From: G963665925 sp963676345
GTDB lineage: Bacteria > Bacillota > Clostridia > Peptostreptococcales > Acidaminobacteraceae
Length of the DNA: 64,000 bases
Assembly: GCA_963676345.2 (NCBI GenBank)
Contig: CAXXTS010000006.1
Coordinates: forward strand, 620,001 to 684,000
Direction of reading: 5' to 3'
Shown: positions 57,708 through 64,000 of the stretch, one piece after another
How positions within the stretch are numbered: position 1 is the first letter of the stretch
Layout of the letters: the number at the start of each line of letters is the position of its first letter
Notes under the pieces: generated by a model
The model's database searches: none
Told to the model about the DNA's origin: nothing
The model's input: only the letters and a program-made list of their open reading frames with translations
Position numbers and translations under genes: made by a program

Positions 57708-58145
57708 ATGACATTAATGGACAGTTATAAATGGATATGCATCAGAATTATATCAGATGAAAAACTGGCCTATGAGATTGAACGGGTCTTTTATCAAAAC
57801 AAATTGCCGATTCAAATCAGGGCCCAGCATCCTGAATACGCGGTGTGGGTTCCGATGAAATATAAAGCCCTCTCTATGGATGTTTTAGAGAATTTTTTAA
57901 TTGGTAATTTGGCAGAAGGCATGGTCAATCACAAAAGTAAGGCTGATTTGGAAGAAAAGATATATATCGAACGCAAGTATGAACGTAAAGTGCCAGCAAA
58001 ATTCTACTTTTTTTTACTCGTTGTGGCATTCTTTCTGTTTTTACTACGAATGACCTATGGCATTGACTTTTATAATCAGATATGTTATTATATGCAAAAT
58101 TGCATCAAGCCTTATCAAGAACAGGGGAGAGAATTCGCTCGGTGA
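57708..58145 (+). CDS. Hypothetical protein with a C-terminal membrane helix
   Basis: I do not recognise this 145-residue protein. Residues 1-95 are soluble and mixed alpha/beta (MDSYKWICIRIISDEKLAYEIERVFYQ). Residues 97-115 (FYFFLLVVAFFLFLLRMTYG) form a membrane segment. It starts at ATG 57708 behind AAGGTG. Its last 12 codons overlap the SAM riboswitch aptamer of the next gene, and a promoter for that riboswitch lies within its 3' coding part. Confidence 0.65.
   Translation: MTLMDSYKWICIRIISDEKLAYEIERVFYQNKLPIQIRAQHPEYAVWVPMKYKALSMDVLENFLIGNLAEGMVNHKSKADLEEKIYIERKYERKVPAKFYFFLLVVAFFLFLLRMTYGIDFYNQICYYMQNCIKPYQEQGREFAR
58063..58091 (+). promoter_or_regulatory. Promoter of metH inside the upstream ORF
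   Basis: TTGACT (58063-58068) and TATTAT (58086-58091) are spaced by 17 nt. The transcript would begin about 13 nt before the SAM riboswitch. Confidence 0.65.
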
Positions 58146-58195
58146 TCCTGTACCAACCTGCCGTATGGCGTGGTGGTCCAACGAATGTGGATAAG
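58111..58195 (+). ncRNA. SAM riboswitch (SAM-I/S-box type, divergent)
   Basis: P1 is CTTATC (58111-58116) with GATAAG (58190-58195). Inside are AAGA-ACAGG-GGAG, CCTGT closing P2, ACCAACC, the short TGCC/GGC arm and GGTGGTCCAACG. This order matches the S-box core (AAGA, GGAG, GCAACC, GGTGCTAA). The usual GCAACC/GGTGC pairing is here CCAACC/GGTGG, a compensatory change. The downstream terminator can be broken by pairing of its left arm with the P1 right strand, the standard S-box switch. The gene controlled makes methionine, the SAM precursor. Confidence 0.78.
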
Positions 58196-58209
58196 AACGC
58201 ATCGACTCT

Positions 58210-58243
58210 AACCTTATCCTTCATTGGATAAGGTTTATATTTT
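58210..58243 (+). terminator. SAM riboswitch terminator
   Basis: AACCTTATCC and GGATAAGGTT form a perfect 10-bp stem with a TTCATT loop and a TATATTTT tail. CTTATCC in its left arm is complementary to GGATAAG of the aptamer P1. Confidence 0.88.
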
Positions 58244-58272
58244 ATATAAAATAGTTATTGTAAATAGAAAAT

Positions 58273-61200
58273 ATGAGGAAGTCGTGGGTTGATAAGATGG
58301 ATGTTTCGACATTGAAAAATCAGATAATTGAAGAAATTACAGGAGAGAAAGGCCTTCAACTCACTCAGGCCTGGGAGGCTGATATTGAAAGCCTGATTCA
58401 AGAGGTGGATGCGCTGTCTACGTTCAATCCAATTTCAAGAGTCAGTTCTTGTACCTTAAGACCAGAAACCTATACTGTGGATACAGATGCCATTACATTT
58501 ACGAGTAAGAGTCTTGTGCGTTTTCTTGAAGGGGCAGAGTCTTGTGTGATTATGTCGGCAACCCTTGGTCCGCGCGTTGAAAGTAAAATGCGCATATTGC
58601 AGCTTACAGATATGGCTAAGGCCTATATTTTTGATATGGTTTGTCTGCATTATCTGGAAATGCAGCTGGATGCTTGGGAAGAAGCGTATAGAATGGAGCT
58701 GTCTAAGCGTGGTCACTACCTGACACAGCGTTTTAGTCCAGGCTATGGTGATTTATCCATAAACGTTCAGGGAGAGGTCTTATCTTATCTTGATGCTCAA
58801 AAGAGAATCGGGATTGAGCTAACTGCAAGCAATTTAATGATTCCGCAGAAATCTGTAACGGCACTTCTTGAATCAGCTCGCAGCCATTTAAGAAAACATA
58901 CAGCAGGTGTGATGCCTGCTTGCATAGAGAAAACTGTGACAGAAGAGGGGGAAAACACTGTGCATTTATTTAAAAGACTCGAGAAAGAGCACATTTATTT
59001 TGACGGTTCTATGGGGAGTTTATTGATTCAAAAAGGCATTAAGAGTCAAGGCGACCCATCACTGCTGAACATGAGCAACCCAGAGGTTATTGCAGAAATT
59101 CATCAGACATATGCGCGCGCTGGAGCTGACATTGCCACAACCAATACCTTTGGTGCCAACAAGTATAAGCTCTTGGATACGGGCTACACGGTTGAAGAAG
59201 TGGTTAAAGCAAGTGTCGAAATTGCCAAGAAGGCTGTACCGGATAAGCTGGTAGCACTGGATATTGGTCCAACAGGCAGGCTTCTAAAACCCATGGGACA
59301 AATGACCTTTGATGAGGCTTATGCGGTTTTCAAGGAGCAGGTTCTTGCAGGGGAAGCTGCGGGGGCAGACCTAATTATTATTGAAACCATGTCTGATCTG
59401 TTGGAGGCAAAAACAGCGCTACTTGCAGCTAAGGAAAATACAAGCCTACCTGTAGTGGTGACCATGACATTTCAAGAAAATGGGCGTACACTTAGCGGAT
59501 CACCTGCAGAAGTTGTGGCATTAACACTTGAAGCAAATGGTGCAGATGCAGTCGGCATCAACTGTTCGACGGGACCAGATAAAATGCTGCCACTTATTAA
59601 AAAAATGAATGAAATACTGACAGTTCCCATACTTGTACAGCCTAATGCAGGTCTTCCAAGACATGTAGAAGGCAGTGTTTCATATGATTTGAGTGTTGAG
59701 GACTACGTGAGTCAAATGAAGGTGCTAGCTGAGGCTGGTGCACAAATCTTAGGTGGATGCTGTGGAACAACACCAGAGTATATTCAATCACTGAGCGCTG
59801 CATTAAAGGCACACACACCAAAGCCTGTCAAAGCACATAGAAAAGCGGGTGTGTGTTCAGCAACGGAAGTTGTTTGGTTTGACAATGCACCTGTGACCAT
59901 CGGAGAGCGGATTAACCCAGCCGGCAAGAAGCTGCTTAGACAATCCTTTGTAGAAGGTAGAATTGACATAGCTGTAAAAGAAGCCTTTGATCAAGTTGAA
60001 GCAGGTGCAGAGGTTATAGATGTCAATGTCAGCGGGCGGGGGGTCGATGAGTCGGCTATTTACGAAGAGCTTATCACGACTCTAAACGGAACCTTAAGCG
60101 CGCCGCTTCAAATAGACAACACCAAAGCGGCTATTGTAGAACGTGCGTGTAGAATTTATGCAGGAGTCCCTCTGATCAACTCGGTAAACGGCAAACAGAG
60201 TTCTATGGACTCTATGTTCCCAATTGCAAAGAAATATGGCGCAATGCTTATAGGACTTGCTCTTGATGGCGATGGGATACCTGAAACGACTAAGGCACGT
60301 ATTGAAGTTGTCGAGCGCATTATAAATGAAGCAAAGAAATATGGCATAGAAAAGGACCGCTTCCTAGTGGATTGTTTAACCCTATCAGCTGCAAGCAATA
60401 AAGACAGCTACAAGGTAACACTAGATGCAATGGATCATGTAAAGCATGTACTTGGGATTAAAACGACACTGGGTGCGAGTAATGTGTCTTATGGTCTACC
60501 AAACAGAGACCTAATAAATGGAACATTTCTTTCAATGGCATTTGCGAAAGGTCTAGATGCACCTATTACAGACCCGCTCCAACCAGAAGTAAAAAAGGCC
60601 ATTGATATATTTGCATTTCTTGAAGATACAGAAAGAGCTGGACGTACATATCTGGAGACGTATGGTAATGCAGAAGCGACAACTGTTACCGCAGCCAAGT
60701 TTGAAGGGGATTTAAAAGGTGCCATTCAAAAAGGGTTTAGAGCAGAGGCAATGGAGAAAACCAAAGCGCTCATTAAAACTGAAACCCCTCAAAATATTGT
60801 TGACCAGCACCTCATACCAGCGCTGGAATGTGTGGGTGAAGACTATGACAAAGGAAAAATATATCTGCCTCAACTGCTTAGCTCAGCAGAAGCGGCTAAA
60901 GGTGCCTTTGAAGTTGTCAAAACAGCAATTGAGAAGGATGCAGTAGAGCTTGAAGAGAAACTGCCAATTGTTCTTGCGACAGTCGAGGGCGATGTTCATG
61001 ATATTGGAAAGAACATTGTCGCTGTCATGCTTGAAAACTTTGGATACGACGTAATTGATCTTGGAAAAAATGTACCTGCTGAGGCAGTGGTAGATGCTGT
61101 AAGCAAGAGTAATGTTAAGCTGGTGGGACTATCGGCTCTAATGACAACTACGGTTGAATCGATGGAAAAGACCATTAAAGCGCTTGCTCAGTTACATCCA

Positions 61201-61332
61201 GAGGTGAAAGTAATGGTTGGTGGCGCAGTGCTTACACAGGACTATGCAGACGAAATTGGTGCACATGCCTATGGACGCGATGCACGCGAAGCGGTTCGTA
61301 TTGCAGATCGAATCCTAAAGGGTGTTGAATAG
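58273..61332 (+). CDS. metH: Cobalamin-dependent methionine synthase with N-terminal activation domain
   Basis: This is a 1019-codon frame. Residues about 20-215 resemble the MetH reactivation domain (FSPGYGDLSINVQGEVL, with SCVIMSATLGPRVE), which normally sits at the C-terminus or in a separate gene. Then come homocysteine methyltransferase (about 240-530; zinc Cys in GINCSTG and GGCCGTTP), pterin-binding (about 555-800; FDNAPVTIGERINPAGKK), B12 cap (about 805-890) and B12-binding (about 895-1019; DVHDIGKNIV with the cobalt His). It remethylates homocysteine. The frame may contain a second start at GTG 58960. The first start (58273 or 58297) is uncertain. Confidence 0.9.
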   Translation: MRKSWVDKMDVSTLKNQIIEEITGEKGLQLTQAWEADIESLIQEVDALSTFNPISRVSSCTLRPETYTVDTDAITFTSKSLVRFLEGAESCVIMSATLGPRVESKMRILQLTDMAKAYIFDMVCLHYLEMQLDAWEEAYRMELSKRGHYLTQRFSPGYGDLSINVQGEVLSYLDAQKRIGIELTASNLMIPQKSVTALLESARSHLRKHTAGVMPACIEKTVTEEGENTVHLFKRLEKEHIYFDGSMGSLLIQKGIKSQGDPSLLNMSNPEVIAEIHQTYARAGADIATTNTFGANKYKLLDTGYTVEEVVKASVEIAKKAVPDKLVALDIGPTGRLLKPMGQMTFDEAYAVFKEQVLAGEAAGADLIIIETMSDLLEAKTALLAAKENTSLPVVVTMTFQENGRTLSGSPAEVVALTLEANGADAVGINCSTGPDKMLPLIKKMNEILTVPILVQPNAGLPRHVEGSVSYDLSVEDYVSQMKVLAEAGAQILGGCCGTTPEYIQSLSAALKAHTPKPVKAHRKAGVCSATEVVWFDNAPVTIGERINPAGKKLLRQSFVEGRIDIAVKEAFDQVEAGAEVIDVNVSGRGVDESAIYEELITTLNGTLSAPLQIDNTKAAIVERACRIYAGVPLINSVNGKQSSMDSMFPIAKKYGAMLIGLALDGDGIPETTKARIEVVERIINEAKKYGIEKDRFLVDCLTLSAASNKDSYKVTLDAMDHVKHVLGIKTTLGASNVSYGLPNRDLINGTFLSMAFAKGLDAPITDPLQPEVKKAIDIFAFLEDTERAGRTYLETYGNAEATTVTAAKFEGDLKGAIQKGFRAEAMEKTKALIKTETPQNIVDQHLIPALECVGEDYDKGKIYLPQLLSSAEAAKGAFEVVKTAIEKDAVELEEKLPIVLATVEGDVHDIGKNIVAVMLENFGYDVIDLGKNVPAEAVVDAVSKSNVKLVGLSALMTTTVESMEKTIKALAQLHPEVKVMVGGAVLTQDYADEIGAHAYGRDAREAVRIADRILKGVE
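58960..61332 (+). CDS. metH: Possible internal start for the MetH catalytic part
   Basis: GTG 58960 lies eight bases after AGAGGGGG, at the exact joint between the activation domain and the homocysteine-binding domain (VHLFKRLEKEHIYFDGSMGS). Initiation here would give a normal clostridial 790-residue MetH lacking the activation domain, which is usually encoded by a separate upstream gene. Confidence 0.5.
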   Translation: MHLFKRLEKEHIYFDGSMGSLLIQKGIKSQGDPSLLNMSNPEVIAEIHQTYARAGADIATTNTFGANKYKLLDTGYTVEEVVKASVEIAKKAVPDKLVALDIGPTGRLLKPMGQMTFDEAYAVFKEQVLAGEAAGADLIIIETMSDLLEAKTALLAAKENTSLPVVVTMTFQENGRTLSGSPAEVVALTLEANGADAVGINCSTGPDKMLPLIKKMNEILTVPILVQPNAGLPRHVEGSVSYDLSVEDYVSQMKVLAEAGAQILGGCCGTTPEYIQSLSAALKAHTPKPVKAHRKAGVCSATEVVWFDNAPVTIGERINPAGKKLLRQSFVEGRIDIAVKEAFDQVEAGAEVIDVNVSGRGVDESAIYEELITTLNGTLSAPLQIDNTKAAIVERACRIYAGVPLINSVNGKQSSMDSMFPIAKKYGAMLIGLALDGDGIPETTKARIEVVERIINEAKKYGIEKDRFLVDCLTLSAASNKDSYKVTLDAMDHVKHVLGIKTTLGASNVSYGLPNRDLINGTFLSMAFAKGLDAPITDPLQPEVKKAIDIFAFLEDTERAGRTYLETYGNAEATTVTAAKFEGDLKGAIQKGFRAEAMEKTKALIKTETPQNIVDQHLIPALECVGEDYDKGKIYLPQLLSSAEAAKGAFEVVKTAIEKDAVELEEKLPIVLATVEGDVHDIGKNIVAVMLENFGYDVIDLGKNVPAEAVVDAVSKSNVKLVGLSALMTTTVESMEKTIKALAQLHPEVKVMVGGAVLTQDYADEIGAHAYGRDAREAVRIADRILKGVE

Positions 61333-61489
61333 GCGGGAAATTCATTATTTAAAGGCGGCCTTTTTAGAATTAGAAACTTTCGTAAAAGTGTAATGAGAAA
61401 AACTCGAATGATGCTATTGTACAGTGGTGAATGTGATATAATTCTCGACATTGGTACAGGCCTTATTCGAGTTTTTTTGGAGGATGATG

Positions 61490-61858
61490 ATGATATATCT
61501 GCATACACGTATTTTTTTTCAATATCTATTACAATTTAATATAGTAACGGATATAATTAAATATAATAGCATGGCGAATCGATTCGCCATTTTGCTTACA
61601 CTGATTAATTTCAGTGCGATTTTGCTTATGGCTTTTGACAAATGGCTTGCCCTTAAACAACGATTCAGGATTAGTGAAAGAGCCCTTCTTCTAGTTGCTT
61701 TTTTTGGTGGAAGTATAGGTGCACTTGCAGGAATGGTCTTGTGTAGACATAAGATTAATAAGCCAAAGTTCAGGTACCTTGTACCATTTATTTTACTGTT
61801 GCACTTCTTCATGTTGGGCTGGTTATACTTTTCAGGCTATGTCAAAATCATCATCTAG
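61490..61858 (+). CDS. DUF1294 family membrane protein
   Basis: This 122-residue small membrane protein has FDKWLALKQRFRISERALLLVAFFGGSIGALAGMVLCRHKINKPKF near the middle, the DUF1294 signature (Asp-Lys, Arg-Ile-X-Glu, GGSIG, RHK). Three to four membrane helices are predicted. GGAGG at 61479-61483 precedes three ATG codons in a row, and the third (61490) has the best spacing. Function is unknown. Confidence 0.82.
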   Translation: MIYLHTRIFFQYLLQFNIVTDIIKYNSMANRFAILLTLINFSAILLMAFDKWLALKQRFRISERALLLVAFFGGSIGALAGMVLCRHKINKPKFRYLVPFILLLHFFMLGWLYFSGYVKIII

Positions 61859-61899
61859 CATTTCATTCATCAGCAATACTAGAATAGGAGGAAGACGTA

Positions 61900-63597
61900 G
61901 TGAAAATCCGTACTAGATTAATTGTTTTTGCTGTATTTGTTGCAGTCCTTGTAGGCGGTGTTGGGGCTTATGGTATTTCGGGGCTTCGGTTTGTCAACCA
62001 AAGTATGAGAACCATTTATGAAATCAACCTGAGTAATATTCGTGATTTAGCAGGTGTTAGTGAAAATTATCTGAGAATACAAGTGAGTCTATTTAAACTC
62101 GTAACCAAGCAAAGTACAGCGATGCGAGCAGAAATCGTTGAAGACGAACTCAAACCGGCAATGGAATACATCGATGGTATACTTGAAAAGTTTGCCGCAA
62201 TGGACCTGCCGGAATCAGAAGAAGAGTACCTAACTATGCTGCAGGGACGTCAGCTTAGTTTGTGGATAACGATTGACCAGTTTATAGAGGAAATGAATGC
62301 GGGGCAGTCTCGAGATGTACTTCTAGTGAAATATAGCGGTATTGAGTCAGCAATTCAAGGTATAAAAGTCATGAGTGACGCCCTCACTGATGAAAATACG
62401 CTTGCTGCTGAGTCTGAGTACCAAAATGCTATTGAAAAGCAAGCCCAAATGATTCGGATTATGCTTTCTATAGTAGGTACGGCACTGATAATATGCGTGT
62501 TGTTTGCGTGGTTCATCATTCGATCAATTTCCAAACCCATTTCAGGTATTCAATCTGGATTGGTTCAAATCGCAGAGGGCGACCTAACTGTTTCACTTCA
62601 AAGTGGAGACCGGACAGAAATGGGCGTGCTGGCTGGCCATTTGACTAAAACTGTGGACAGCCTGAGAGCCCTTATTGGACAAGTGCAATACGCTTCGGAG
62701 TCGATTTCTGAGGCGGGAGATAAGCTGAGTGGCATGACCGAAAAAACGGGCGATTCGGCAAACCAAGTGGCAGACTCTATAGGTGAAATCGCAAAAGGTG
62801 CTACAGACCTTGCCATGCATGCGGAAGAAATTATTGAACTCATGCAGACAACTGCAGAACATACAGCAGAAGGCAGTCGGAAACTCCAAATTACAACCCA
62901 GAGCGCGATTGCATCAAAAGACGTTGCAGCGAAGGGACAAGAGGTTATTTCAGATGCTGTTCAACGAATTCAGAGCCTAACAGAAGCAATGGAGTCTGTA
63001 TATCGTTCAATTTATCAGCTTAAAGCGCAGTCTGATTCCATTGGTGACATCATTACAACGATTCTTACGATTAGTGGACAGACAAATCTTTTAGCGCTGA
63101 ATGCGAATATTGAGGCTGCACGTGCAGGCGAACACGGCAGGGGCTTTGCAGTAGTAGCTGGAGAAGTCCGTGTTTTGTCTGAAGAAACTGGAAAAGCAGC
63201 CGATAACATAGCAGAAATTATCAGTGGTATTCAGAAGGATGTCGATGCCGTAACGCAGATGATAGAACATAGCGTAAAAGAGGTCGATACAGCTGCAAGC
63301 GTTATGAATACAGGCCGAGATTCACTCGAAGAAGTGGTGCGTCAGTCCACGGTTGCATCAGAACATTGTGAAGAATTGAGCATGCTGTTTAAAACAATTG
63401 AAGAAAGCGCACTGAAGTCTTCCGGTGCTGTCGAGTCGATTTCTGCTATAATAGAAGAATCAGCAGCGTCTTCTCAGCAGGTATCTGCTGCTGCTCAGGA
63501 ACAGACTGCTACAGTCGATGGCATTACTGAATATGTAGTACATTTAAATAGTCTGAGCGAGCGCCTTGAACAGGAGGTAAGGCTATTTAAGATTTAG
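61900..63597 (+). CDS. Methyl-accepting chemotaxis protein
   Basis: This 565-residue receptor has a first membrane helix (8-29), a four-helix-bundle ligand domain (about 30-185: NIRDLAGVSENYLRIQ), a second helix (about 187-210), a HAMP domain (KPISGIQSGLVQIAEGDLTVSL) and a signalling domain whose hairpin tip QTNLLALNANIEAARAGEHGRGFAVVAGEVR is intact. It starts at GTG 61900 behind AGGAGGAAG. It relays a chemical signal to CheA/CheW; the ligand is unknown. Confidence 0.94.
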   Translation: MKIRTRLIVFAVFVAVLVGGVGAYGISGLRFVNQSMRTIYEINLSNIRDLAGVSENYLRIQVSLFKLVTKQSTAMRAEIVEDELKPAMEYIDGILEKFAAMDLPESEEEYLTMLQGRQLSLWITIDQFIEEMNAGQSRDVLLVKYSGIESAIQGIKVMSDALTDENTLAAESEYQNAIEKQAQMIRIMLSIVGTALIICVLFAWFIIRSISKPISGIQSGLVQIAEGDLTVSLQSGDRTEMGVLAGHLTKTVDSLRALIGQVQYASESISEAGDKLSGMTEKTGDSANQVADSIGEIAKGATDLAMHAEEIIELMQTTAEHTAEGSRKLQITTQSAIASKDVAAKGQEVISDAVQRIQSLTEAMESVYRSIYQLKAQSDSIGDIITTILTISGQTNLLALNANIEAARAGEHGRGFAVVAGEVRVLSEETGKAADNIAEIISGIQKDVDAVTQMIEHSVKEVDTAASVMNTGRDSLEEVVRQSTVASEHCEELSMLFKTIEESALKSSGAVESISAIIEESAASSQQVSAAAQEQTATVDGITEYVVHLNSLSERLEQEVRLFKI

Positions 63598-63630
63598 CAA
63601 AGTCCATCAGTCAGAAGTGGAGGCTAATGC

Positions 63631-64000
63631 ATGCGTGATCAAGACATTCAGAGGGCTAAGCAGCATTCTCAGCAAACATCTTCGGGGGAAGTACCAGAAT
63701 ACATACCATCTGAAGATGATCAAATGCAGGATGTCAGTATAGATGCAGAGATGCCTGACAAACAAATGAGCCTGCGCAAGGGATGTGCAGGTGCGCTAAT
63801 AGCGCTTTTATTACTCTTTGTTGTGTCTATTGCGCTGAATAACTATTTTGCGCCTGATTACGAAGACACTTCTTATGAGGCATATGCACCAGATATTAGA
63901 ATGGATTTAAGTCCAGTATTTGAAACAGAGGCGGATTGGGAAAGTGGACTTGAACGACTTGAAGTGCTGGTTTCAGATTTGGAACGTATACGTGATGAGA
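63631..64000 (+). CDS. Membrane-anchored oligoendopeptidase F-like protein (partial)
   Basis: The gene is cut by the right edge. It starts at ATG 63631, seven bases after GTGGAGG. An acidic, Gln-rich N-terminus (1-48) is followed by one membrane helix (about 50-70, CAGALIALLLLFVVSIAL). The sequence then reads MDLSPVFETEADWESGLERLEVLVSDLERI, which resembles the start of M3-family oligoendopeptidases (DLT-X-hydrophobic-F...W...). Those enzymes are normally cytoplasmic, so the anchor is notable. The catalytic HEXXH lies outside the window, and identity is tentative. Confidence 0.6.
   Translation, partial: MRDQDIQRAKQHSQQTSSGEVPEYIPSEDDQMQDVSIDAEMPDKQMSLRKGCAGALIALLLLFVVSIALNNYFAPDYEDTSYEAYAPDIRMDLSPVFETEADWESGLERLEVLVSDLERIRDE

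Overview
The window comes from the chromosome of an anaerobic, moderately AT-rich Gram-positive bacterium of the Bacillota, class Clostridia. The evidence is strong GGAGG-type ribosome binding sites with many TTG and GTG starts, a CIRCE operator, T-rich intrinsic terminators after most genes, preQ1-I, SAM and glmS RNA elements, an Agr-type peptide system, rubrerythrin and hemerythrins, and an AmrS radical-SAM gene. A Fusibacter or Acidaminobacter-like peptide fermenter would fit, but I cannot fix the genus from the sequence. No insertion sequence, prophage or cas gene is visible.

Layout. 1-103 is the tail of DNA ligase. 893-9282 is an oligopeptide ABC transporter (oppBCDF-oppA) followed by a second, nearly identical oppA with its own promoter. 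9654-15157 holds an AIR-synthase/HypE-like protein, a cell-wall amidase and a partner-switching module (kinase, STAS antagonist, REC-PP2C phosphatase). 15547-17368 is rph-rdgB-yfcE, and 17525-18394 holds seven tRNA genes, the last followed by a duplicated tRNA 3' end. 19395-22391 is an Agr-like quorum system whose 43-residue AgrD precursor overlaps agrB. 22662-30386 is mostly housekeeping and repair (nucleosidase, YyaL-like protein, DJ-1, PepA, ThpR, AmrS, glutaredoxin). 30568-32889 is a glmS ribozyme and glmS, separated by two terminators.

33290-39530 is rich in signalling and oxygen handling: PilZ, hemerythrin, rubrerythrin, a GGDEF-hemerythrin fusion, CIRCE-controlled Hsp20, and a V4R protein coupled to a class III cyclase. 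39641-45069 has a PHP phosphatase, an acyl carrier protein and a LytS-LytT-CstA unit probably used for pyruvate or peptide uptake. 46008-49014 has a diguanylate cyclase and small genes. 49047-53000 is a preQ1-riboswitch operon in which a 2-hydroxyacyl-CoA-dehydratase-type Fe-S protein and its ATPase activator precede queDEC. 53232-58145 has a sirtuin overlapping a nuclease-like gene, a nucleotidyltransferase and a GNAT-lipoprotein ORF. 58063-61332 is a SAM riboswitch and an unusually arranged cobalamin methionine synthase. The window ends with a DUF1294 protein, a chemotaxis receptor and a membrane-anchored oligoendopeptidase-like gene cut by the edge.

The most unusual feature is a dispersed repeat family at four intergenic sites (6911, 12991, 37601, 45165). 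Each copy has a 26-bp inverted-repeat arm pair of locus-specific sequence, a conserved flank and one to five copies of a shared core. Compensatory base changes between two loci show that the paired structure, not the sequence, is kept. The second most interesting point is the preQ1-controlled operon, which suggests a role for a dehydratase/double-cubane-type enzyme in queuosine metabolism.
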